From Ornithodoros turicata (taxonomy: Eukaryota; Arthropoda; Arachnida; Ixodida; Argasidae), in the NCBI RefSeq assembly GCF_037126465.1, contig NC_088206.1, positions 11,197,187-11,261,186 of the forward strand: DNA of 64,000 nucleotides, in the 5' to 3' direction. The number at the start of each line of letters is the position of its first letter. Position 1 is the first letter of the stretch. Shown piece after piece: positions 22,401 through 34,400 of this stretch. Below the pieces are notes generated by a model. That model made no database searches. It saw nothing but the letters and a program-made list of their open reading frames with translations, and had not been told where the DNA came from. The position numbers and the translations under genes were made by a program.

Positions 22401-25400
22401 ACCTGTCCTAACTACACTTTGAGGCATGTGTTTTGAGATAAGCACATATGCCTCTACAAGGGGACAAAGACAGTAACACCCATTTCTATCCCACCAATTT
22501 GCATCTTCATTACTTACGGTAAAACCCAAAAAACACTGACAACAAAACGTTCCACTCCGCACTGCCGCTGAACATCTTGTATTCATGTGAAATGCGGGAA
22601 GCACTTTTGTCTTATTTTCCACCTGAAAGTTTGCTCTTTCACATAATATCACCCAATTTTACTTTATTTTATGGGTCCTGAAATAAAAACTCGATTTTTG
22701 CACCCGATTTTTGAAAAACATAAAACACAAAAACATGGGAGGCGGTCCATGCGGACTTTACATGGGGGAGGAGGATTTCACCCCACGTTTCCCCCTCAGA
22801 AACGCACTACCAAAGGTGTGATTTTGACGGAGGAGGGTAGCTGACCCCCCCCTCCATACTATGCCACTGCCTTAGCATAAATTTCAACTCTCATCTTACA
22901 TAAAGCAAAATTCTGTGCAGTGCATTAGCAATACATACCCTTTCAAGACAACATCTAGGAGATTGTTACCCACAACTGCTGCCGAAACTGGTAGGGACAT
23001 GAGCTCTATGCAGGTGACATGCAGTGCATGAGCGGCCGGGTTGGGAAACTCATTGAATCGCCAGTCCATGTGTGGAAATGGGGATTTACCTGCCATGGCT
23101 AAGTGTTGTCAGTCAAGGTGATAGCTGTATGAGTAATTACTGAAATGTTTATGCGCAGAACTTTACGCCACCAGAGGGCACACACAGCCACAGAATGAGA
23201 AAGGATACTGTCAGCCATTCTGCGAACCAAGCTGATGTAGTAGTCAAGCTCTGGCACCCATGAGGTATCCTCAGGTGGCCTCTGTAGATAACTACTATAG
23301 GCTTCGCTCAATGCCCAGTTTTCTGAGCGGATGTCTTGAAGAGCGCCTGTTAGAAAAGGTAAGTGTACCTCACAAAATTCGTGTGAACCACTGTGCATGC
23401 AAATCGGATGCTCCATCTTGGATACAAAATAACATAAGCATTTAATGACACATGAATGGCACAAACATGAATTGATCATCTATTGAACATTTGGATTGTT
23501 TCACAAAATGTTAAAACAAGATCAGCAAGTTTTGTTTTGAAGCTGTTTTGCACCTTTTTAGACACCTTTTTTTAGAGACCCTTTTAGGGGTTCATTATTT
23601 CATTCCCCACATCACCACCAGCAATGGGGTAGAGTATCGCCCCCTGGCCATGAAACTACCCATTTATCATCTCAAAATAAAGTTGTTGTTGCTTCTGTTT
23701 TGTCTTGAATTGGTGACTTGGTTGCTTGGCAGAAGAAAAGCTAAGAGTTACTGGCAGTGATGCCATGGCACTGAAAGTGCTGGCAACAAAATTCAATTGA
23801 ACATAATTGGCAGCAAACTGAGTTGAAATGTTCTGTGCTGTGATGCTGAGCATCATAAGAAAGCATATTACAATATTTTTTGGTTTCCATTTGTGTCAGG
23901 ACATGACTAAGTTCATTAATAAGACAACAAATTATGAAGCCATACATACCAGTGATAGATGCAACCAATTTCTTCTTCAATGGAGGGCGATCTTTGAGCT
24001 TCTGCTCATAGTAGTGAAGAGTGTTGTACAAGTACGTCAATGGCCGATCTGGAAAGCATGATTGCGGTTTGCAAGTATTAAAATGGAAATACAAAATGCA
24101 GAGATGAAATATGTTTATTTCACTATTTTATGTGACATGCAAACACGGATGATGAGCAAGGACATAAAATGCAGATATAATGCAATAGAGAAAATCACCA
24201 TGAAACTTGTAGAGACATCCGAGATGATCCAGAAGTGACTCGACAGAAATGGTCGCCACTGGGTATAGCTCGAGGAACCGATGAATCACAATGTCCATGA
24301 CCTGAACGTGGGATTAGTCATTATATTGGATACGGGCTGCGTACGTACACTTAAAAGAAACATTCCGTTCTTACAGGCAAGAATCTCAAGCATATGTTTC
24401 CAAAGTAAACGGGTAGATAGGTGTGCTGTTGACTTTGGCTGCTCAAGTCCTGGAGCCCTTCAAAATAGAACTTCTCTGGGTATTTCTGGAAGAAGCATAA
24501 TTTATTTAGACACATAATTTATTTAGACGCACGGAATACAGATGTGAGACATTATTTCAGCACCATTCAAGTGTTAAACATTGACTGCCCTACCCTGTGG
24601 AATGCTAGGTGCTTTTCATGCCAGTCAGTTTGCTTCCAATGCTCGGGTGAATTCTGCGGAGAAAGAGAGCATATTTTTTTGTTCATTGTTAATGCAAACC
24701 ATTCTTTTTTGGTGGTGGGGTTGCCTCAAATGACCAAATCACTTACGTCCTTAACAAAGTCCGAGACACGATTCTTGAACTCGGAGGGTCTGATCAACAG
24801 CATTTGAATAATGAAGAAGCAGACTTGAATTTCATTTCCTTCAAAGCTGCGCAGTGCCTGTGAAAGATCGCTGATGAAATCCACTTCTCTATGTGGGTAG
24901 AGAGCTTGTTAAATATTAGCCTTAACTAATCCATTTGCCAAGAGGGGCATTAAAGAACGAAATCAAACAATGAACATACTAAGCACAGAATCAACCTGTC
25001 CAAGGAGATCACATGGCACTTCCAGATGAGATCGTTCAAGGCGTCGATGCACTGCAACGAGTCAGATGATAGGCATTCTTGAGAAGTTGTTACAAATGTG
25101 CTAGTGAAACCACATGGCAAAACATAGAGAACACACACCTTATTAACGTGTTGTCCACCAACTGAATTGGACACTTCGAAGACAAGAAAGTCGGCAAATG
25201 TCCTCAGATGGGATGAGAGAGCTCGAGCTCCAATTCTATCTAAAATTCTGAAGTTTCAAAGCAATGACACATCAATACAAAGGCTCCAAGGTTAAATGTA
25301 AATGATGCAATGTACAGCACACACTTTTTCTTTCTTTTCTTTTTTTTCATGTCCACTGCATGAAGATGAGCCAAATAAGCTATCTGTGAACTTACTTGTA

Positions 25401-28400
25401 CGCAAGTGGACTGATACGGTCATTTTCCAGCAACATTTTCCACAGCAAGCTAGAAAGAAGAGGAGTATTTAAAGACTCCTGCTACAAAAGACATGTGTCT
25501 GTGTAAACATATTAGCCCAACACAAAAGAACTGATGTTCTGAGGCTGGAACAACATAGAAGGGACAAATACATACAAATCATCTTTCATATTAGCCCAAG
25601 TTTAAAGCTGGCACCTAAACAGAAGTACGCATTACATTTGAAGTATTGTCTGGGGCTGTTCACTTAACAACCGAGTACAAATCGAGAATGTTGGGAGGGG
25701 GGAGGGGGGGTTGATTTATGTGACATACCCATGAAGAGCATTCTCGTGCATGACAGAAGGTACAATGTAACACGGGTATAAATGTGAATCCTTCATGCAC
25801 AATAAGACATTGCTCACAAGTTAAAGCTGTTGTCTCAAGTTTCTGATAAATACTACAGTTTGTACTGCAAACAGCATATGGATCAAACACGGCTATTGTC
25901 AAGCATGGCTCTGCTTCTGCTCTCTGAGTACACAGCGAAGGAACGTGCTCTGTATTGGGCATCATAAAAGCACCAAGATGGCGGCTGTTTCTTGTACACA
26001 TAGAGAGTGTCCGCAAGATTTTTTTTCTGTTGGTCCTGCACCAACTGGTGATGTCATGCGGTCTTCTCAAGATTCCACAAATGATTCCCCCACATGAACC
26101 AAACCTGTTGCACATTAGGTACAAAAAGAATTCACGCAAAAAGTACACATCCTCACCAGAGGAACAGATGGGGAGTTCCCTGCTGCGAAAAGTGGGCAAT
26201 GATATCATTCTCATTGCTCATAGCTGCAAAGAGAAAGAGCACTCATGAGATACGGTCATGCAAACGGAAGGCTACACGCTCAAACCTCGCATTCTTATTT
26301 CACCATCTCAGCTCGAAAGGCAAGGGAAGACTTACTTTTCCATTTGCGGTACTCTTCTTCAACGGACCGTTTCAGCTGAGCCTTATTTTCTCTCTGTGCT
26401 TGGTGTTGGTTGAAGAATTCGTTCAGAGATTTGGGGAAACTAGAAAGCGTCTGGCCTGACCAGCTATGAGGGGTGTTCTGCATGATGGTGGTCAGGATCT
26501 CCTTGCACCAGGTCATCGATAGAGATTCAGACCCTGCAAGAATGATACAGGGCTGTCCTCATCTTGCTTTAAGGATTAGCTCTTTCCAAATTACCATATT
26601 AGATAACACATCTCACAAATCAACACCATACTATTTTGTTTGTCTGTTCATCATAACACAAGTATGTCACAGGACAAATATTCAATTCAGTCTTTCAAAT
26701 TAAATTTTTTTCTTATATGTCTCAAAAACTTTTTCTCTAACAGATGGGCTGCAAATTTAGAGGGTCATCCCATGTGCATTGGAAATAAGGTATTTGTGTG
26801 CTAGGTCGATTTAAATTAACCTGAACCGATTTGTGACTGAGTTACATAGCCTGTAGCCCAACAGTGCAATAAAATTACTTTGCACAATCAAAACAGTTTA
26901 ATGCTAATCTTACAAGTATCATCTTTCGCTTAGCGACATTAAAGAAAAATCCCATTTGAAAAGTGCAGCTGAATTTGTGAACAAACAATGCTAAATGTAA
27001 AAAGCTCTCTACCTGTCACATGTATTGCCCTAGCCAAGGTGAGGATGAGAGCCTTGTTAAGTTCCTCGGACTCAGAGGACAGCATGCTCTTTGGCTCGTT
27101 CTGGAAGCGTGAAAGCTGTGGCTGAACCTCTGCACTTCCAAGGCCTGTGATCAACTTCAATGCTGTACTTTCCACACTGTAAGATGAATTAGTACTAAGA
27201 GAGGCTCGTACAACATAGATTACTTATGGGGACCATCACAGGGGGTTGTGAGAGCACTGACTACCTACATTAGAAAAGAACTATTACTGAATAAGGACAT
27301 GATGCACATGCAAAGCAAATGAAGAGACATGGGGCAAGGAAATTAAGACATAACATACAGGGGTCACCATTAAAATTGTGGATTTATCAAAATACTGTAA
27401 TTTAATGTGTGTGAGCCACACCTTGACTAAGCCACAGAGCAGTTGTTTTTGTAATTTTAAAGATGTTCTCGACATGTGAACCACACATTCACATGAACCG
27501 CAGCTAGCACATCGGTAGGTTTTGCTGCATTATGCATTATCAGTTATGCAATAGGTAGACTCTACAGAGCCACCTATAGATCGGGGGATGTATTATGTGC
27601 CAAAATTTAATATAAAAATTGTCACTTGCTCCAGTTCTTTGTTGATAAATTGTGAAAACTACAGAATGCTGCCCTCTTAACATAGCCCATACCGCCTGGT
27701 AAGCCGTGGGTGTATGTTTCCGTATTTTCGTAGCAGTAGAAACTCTGTTTATTTATTTTGCTATGTCCACCGTGTATTCACTACGTCCAGTACCTGACTA
27801 TACACTAGATGATTATGAGCACTCTCCACTGTGCTAGTACTGAGAATACGCCTTATAGTGACAACATGACCGAAACTTGCCAAAGGTGAAGTTGTGTCTG
27901 ATTGGTCTGTGGGACAGCAGCTAGGCTATGCAGGTGTGAGAGCAGCTGAACTCGGTAGTGTGGTTGAATGTGGTGGAGACGATAGCTGAACATCTCAAGC
28001 AGGGTGTGAAGAATGCCCCACGCTTGTTGACGAAAGACAGTGGGCAGTAGGTGGCCTGTAACACGAAATTTCCCAAAAGAGAACTTCAGAGGACTAGAGA
28101 ACTACCTGGTATACTACAATGAAGACACACCTTGACAGTAGTGGCCCACAATACAAAAGCTGAGTCATTTCCAAAAATACCTAACCATACTCCGAGATAA
28201 CATAAGGGCTACATGCCACAGAGGTATATCTTCGGCAGTGGATAATTACAGCCTGAAGTTTTCGGGAAATATTTTTTTCTAAATTCCGGGGGTAAAAATC
28301 GGGTAAATGAACATGTGCACTAAATTCATGCGAATTCGGGTGAGAAAACTTCTATTACGCTAAAATCGGGCAGAAATCGGGCTCAGTTATTCAAACTAAC

Positions 28401-31400
28401 TGTAGCGGTTTGGTACAAACGGTGATGTAACTGCATTTTTCTGCCAAACAAGTAAGTTGGTGCATTCCTACAGACATCCCAGAGAGAGCAATTTGCCTGG
28501 TAAAAATTGGGTTTCACCCTAAAGGGGCAACCTTCAATTCGGGGTGCAAATTTGGGGCAGAATCGGGTAAAACCCTAAAACTTCAGACTCTATGGATAAT
28601 GTAGTCGGCATACTGAGAGGAGGTTTGCGCTTCGGCAAGTCCAGTCCTCGTGGCTTTCTGGGCCAAAGTGGTGGGGGGTCAAATCGAGAGTAAAAACGGG
28701 TTTTACTGGGGTTAACCTTAAGGCACAAGGCTCCAATTAGATGCAGTAACTAGCTACAAGATAGATACACACAGTGCCTAAATACTGCCTCGCTTAGAGC
28801 CATTACACGTTGCGTTTCCCAACTTACTGATGAACCCCTTGATCCCGAGCGACTCAATCTCATTGTACACCAGCAGCCGACTGTAGGTCTCTACCAGAGC
28901 TGGCGTAAGTGATATTGAGGACTTCGCTGGGGCCATTTTCATCACGTGCGTCACCACGTTGTGGATCAGGCTGCGAGAGCAAAAAGGTATTGAATGCCAC
29001 ACAATTATATAAGGGGCACAATTCAACAGAGCAAATATATATAGAAAACTGGAGGTACTATACCTCATCTTGGTGTGTACGGTGAGGGAGTCGAGAACGT
29101 TCATGCCCAGGGGATGGGTGGGGTTGTTCTGACCGGAGCTAGAAGATGACATGGAAGACTGGCTTCTTTGATTGCCCTGAATGGCTTCCACCAGAACTCC
29201 CATAGGACGAGTGAAATAGTCTTGGTTTGTGCTGTCTGTGGGAAAGAACCTTGCCGTATAGTGGCCAAAGATTGCAATTTACGGAAAATAAAGGATTTTA
29301 GTAAAACCTTACATGCATTGCACAGCAGGGAGATCCAGTAGTCATTTCCAAAGTTCATAGTAGACTGATTTGTTACAAACCACTGCTGTAGGTACCTAAC
29401 AAGAGAAAGGTATGTCCATTAATTCTCACAACAGGTAAATTGCACATGTTGTAGTCCAATTAATCACAATATGCTATGAAAGTAGGTCAGCCTTTCGAGC
29501 AGTTCCTCAGCTTTTCCCTTTCCCCTCGTGCACGTAGAACAGTCACACTGGATCGCTCTCAAATAAGGTACCACAACAGCCGCACGCGAGGTCCATGTTG
29601 CTTCATCTTTTTTTACGATAGTGTTGTGGCCCGTCTGCGAATACCCACGTACTGCTACTTCCTGAGTGGACAGACGCTTTGTCACGTATTTTCTCCAACC
29701 TTTTCTTTCTCTCATGCGCAGAGACATACTGTCGTAGCGTATTACAACACTATAGCTTTATACTTCTGTGTACATTGCGTATTTAAAACACAACAGCATT
29801 GATTTCTCATTGCCAGGAAAGGATGGTGCTGCCAGGTGGTGATGAAGCACACCAATCATAATAATCAAAATAAAATTGGTGCTGATTTCTGCTGAAAGCC
29901 GTATTCAAGGTCATATTACGACAGCAGAGTAGCTTTTATCCATAGACTTTGGCTTCACTAGATCAACGTCACTTTACTTCGAGAATACAGAAATATTTCT
30001 TACTCAAGATGTGTCTGCAGTGCCTGAGGCAGAGGCCTCTGAAGCCGCACCTTCTCCTGTTGAGCCTTGCGCATCAGGTGTACCCATATAGAAGTGATGG
30101 CCAAAACTCGTGTGCAGTGGGGTTTATTCACATCAGGAAATGGGAGGGGTTCCTTTTCAGGGTAGAGTAGGTCATACAGCTTCATCACAGGTAGAAAATC
30201 GTTCAGCTGAAATGGGAAGGCATTGAGGTATTGATTCACTTTCAACGCTTTGTACAAAAAGTTGCATTTGGTGAGACGCTAGGATTCTTTTATTCCAAAA
30301 ATGTAGAAGTTTCACAGAGAAGAAAGAAGAACTCACAGGGTTTTTCTGGATACTGCCCGATATGAATTGCAGCAGAACCCACATGAGATGGTCTCTTCCT
30401 TTACGAAGGTTCCTCCCGACCAGCTGTTGCAAAACATCAACATGTCAAGCACTCTGCGTAATTATCGCTGTACGCAGCGGATGCTCTACCTTGTCGTGCA
30501 AAGCCAATACCATGTGGGGGAAGCTCGCATATTGAAAGAGTACAAAATATATGAGCTGGCTGGACAAGTTCTGCCAAAACAGCTGGATGGGACCGCCATC
30601 CTCCAGACCTTCTGCGTCAGCCTCGGATTTTTCCATGGCCACTACAATGAGCTCCACGAGCTGCTCTTCCAGCACAGGGCATCGGTGTTTTTGCTACAGG
30701 TGTAAGAAAAACATTGCAGGCGTGTCAGAGCGTCACTACCATAAAAGCCATCAGAACGGGGACACATATTGTGAAGTAGAGCATAGGTAAAAAGATGCGA
30801 GCGAGCTGGTATAAGCAGGGTGTCTACCAAATTGCAGCCTTCAAAATCCCCGACTCTTCCAGGTTTTTCACTGACTATTTCAAGCGAATTCCCCGACCTA
30901 AAAAAAAAAAGGGAACTTGGTGCGGCTGCTACATTTTGATACCAGATCCCTCATAAAACGGGTCATTTATTGAGTATTAGTGAGGCCCCCCCTACTTTTC
31001 TGCTTCTGAGATTGTCGTATGGGCGAACTGCTACTCGCAGCAACGTTGCTGCGGCATGGCCGTCCAACCAGTGACCGGCACTCGTGATTCGCCGCGCATC
31101 GTCACGACACTTGTCTGCTGTTTTCCCTGACTTCAGCTGCTTTTTTGTGAAATTATTCTTTTTATATTTTTGTTGTTTCTCAAAGTGCACCTTTCTGTGC
31201 ATTCATTTGGGCGGGGGGGGTCCCCGAAATCCACCATTAAGAATAAACGTTTAAGAATAAAACAGCCAAGAATAATCCGCTTAAAAAATACACGGTTAAA
31301 AATATATCTCCTAAAATAAACCGCTTAATATCCCCGCTTAGATATCACTGTTTAATAATCCACCATTAAAAATAAACTGTTTCAAAATCCCCTCACCATC

Positions 31401-34400
31401 TAGCACGGAGGCGGACTGATTGCAATTTACGCCGGGTTATATCATGTTATGTTAGATTAGCTTAGTTTGGTTTCGGTTAGTTTGGGATAGTTTAGGCTAG
31501 TTTGATCCTGTGAGCCCCTTGCTTGCAGTTCACCTTGATTTGGGCCATACCACATGACTCTAGCAACTGTAGGGTGGATTTGGGGGATTCTGAAACGATT
31601 TATTTTTAACGATATATTCTTAACAGTAGATTCCTTAGCGTCTATATTTAAACGGGGATATTTCGCCCATTATTTTTGTGCGTTTATTTTTAAATGTATA
31701 TTCTGGGGGATATATTTATAACAGTGGGTACTTACGCGTTTATTTTTGAAAGATTATTTTTAATGGTTTCAAACGAGATACACCCATTTGGGCAGACACA
31801 TGATACAGGTGCTGCAGCCTTCTGCACTGACAGTACTCCAGAGTTTGAAACTGCAGGAGAACTACAGTCACTACAGGTATTACCAGCCTGCAGACTAATG
31901 CTGCCCGCCTGACCGTGACACTCAAATATCAACACCCATAGAACCTTGTGCAACAATCACACAATGTATCTAAACTGCTTATACCATGTCACCAATTGCT
32001 ACCATCCTGAGTAATGGAGCAACCATAGCAGCACATCTTTGTTTGTGGTGTCGGCATAATACAAAAAAATTCGAAAAGTGGATGTAATGAGGCAGGAACG
32101 TGGTACAAACTTGCTTAGACAGGCCAAGCATGCTGCAGACCATTTCTCTGGAATAGGGCTGCTCTAGGACATATCGCAACAAGTCGTTTTGTGGCTTCTG
32201 CACCTCCTGTTTGAGCAAATAAAGCGCATAAATATATCGCATACTGGGAGTTATACCCAAAGAAATGAGTTCTGCACATACACTGCTGTACGGCAACTGG
32301 CCCTTCATTGTGAACTTTGCTGTCACGGGATCCAGTTTCCAAATCGAGCAACCAGTTCCAGAATGGCCAACAACTGGTTGTAGTTTTGAACGACCTGCGA
32401 GTAAACCATGAACCAGAGTTCGAGGTAACTCATTACAAGTAACTCGTTACTGTAACTAAGTTCCTTTTTTTGGCAACTTGTAACTTAACACGGTACTTTT
32501 GCGCCATAGGAACTCGTTTCTTTTTCGGGTAACTTTGGCAAAGTAACTGAAGCTAAGTTCCAAGTTACTTTTACTTCGCTTTTCACACACGTCCACTTGT
32601 TTTCTTGCTTTCTCTCCGGCTCTTTTGTGGCATTTTATGCCATAAAACGTGATATTCAATCAATGACAGTATTCTATTCGGGAAGTAAAAACCGCTGTCA
32701 CTGAAATGAGGCTGAACCGTTGTGCGCCCACAGGGAGTAAGATGCAAAGCGTTCGACTTGTCGGACATAAACGAAAACGATCTAAGCGTGTGTCACTCCT
32801 CCGCAGGCAACTCAAGGTCTAACTCAACTGCTCACGCGCACTGCACCTGTGTAGTGCTATTTTGTGTCCGAAGTAACTTGGAGGTAACTCGTTCCTTTTT
32901 TTTATGTAACTCCGTAACTGCGAGTTGCATTTCAGGCTGAAGAACTTCGTTATTAACTTAGTTACATTTTTCACACGGTAACTTATCTCGTAACGAGTTC
33001 TTTTTGACGGGTAACTTCTCGATCTATGCCATGAACTAACCTCAACCACTCCTGTGCGTACTGAGAATCATGTGACATTACACAAGAGCGGAGAGCCGCT
33101 CGCTGAAAAGCTGCAGTATGAATAGGGGATGGCACTAATGCTGTCACGATGGCATAAAACTCAGTATTCATGGACACAATATTCTGCATAATCATTAGTA
33201 CCTTCCTCTTAAACTAGGTCTGCTTGCATACTTCCAAATGCTTATAACCACCTTGTTCATCTATTCAACACAGCTGAGTAAGAACTGCTGCCACCCCTTT
33301 CTATGTGCGCCGCTGGTAAGATGCCAGCGGGTATACCGGTGTATACGGTGTATACCAAAAGGCCGAGAGTGGCAGGAGGTAAAGGCGACATGCCCTGCAC
33401 ATTTGCCTACTCTTATGCCTGACTTCAGAAGAGAAAAAGAACTAGAACAGCCTACCTCCACACCAAGGAATTTTGTGAATGGTGTTGTATTTAGAGGTGC
33501 AAAACTAAAACTAAATGCATAAGAATCGAACTATCGATAGACGACTATTGGAAAACTATCGGGGAGCAGACAAAAAATCGTCAAAGAAAATGCCTCACTC
33601 CTACAAGTTTTACAATGCAACTCAGAGCAGCTTCCCTCCGACGCTGACCTTATCAGCTTCTTGTGCTGCTCAAGTCAACCACACAGTCACATGATACACA
33701 GTTACATGCACTGGACTGACTGGCATTGCAGTCTCATGAGTGCGTACGATTTCATGATGAACATCTTCTTTGGCTGCTTGCAGTGCATCATACAATACAG
33801 CAGAACAGAAGGCACTTGCGTCTCCCGTGATTCTGTTTTCGTTGTCACTGTGCTAGTGCGAAAACAAAGACGAGAACCAAAGCATCAATAGTGACAACTA
33901 AATCTAGCTATCGATAGGAAAGAAAAAAAATAACAGTGCTCTCGATAGAGAGAGAGGGGTACGGGGTCAATTATCATAAAACTATTTATATTTTTTACAC
34001 TATCGATCGCACTATCGAAAGAAAACAACTGATAGTACACTATCGATAGTTCTGAAAAAACTATCAATAGTATCAATGTCTATTTATTGATAGTTTTGCG
34101 TGACTAGTTGTATTGCATTGTCAGTATTCACCTCTATGCAACTGAAACCCTTGAGAAAGATACCATAACACCACAGCAGAGAGAAACAATGCTTTAGAAA
34201 AGGTATAAAGTCTTACCCACAATGGTAACCATTTGAGCACATGGTTGAAAGCTGTCAATGAAATTAGCAACCAGTTTGGCAAACTTCTGGAATAAAGCAA
34301 CAGAGTGCTCAGGAAGCGGGAACAATCTTAGGAACTGCTAAGGAACACCTTACAAATAAGAGGTGCCAAGTACCGTAATTTCACGTGTATTAGCCACGGC

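Noticed and set aside
25955..26459. Overlapping plus-strand frames of about 100-120 codons within MED23
   Set aside because: They are antisense to MED23 exons 18 and 19 and their introns, which are firmly supported on the minus strand.
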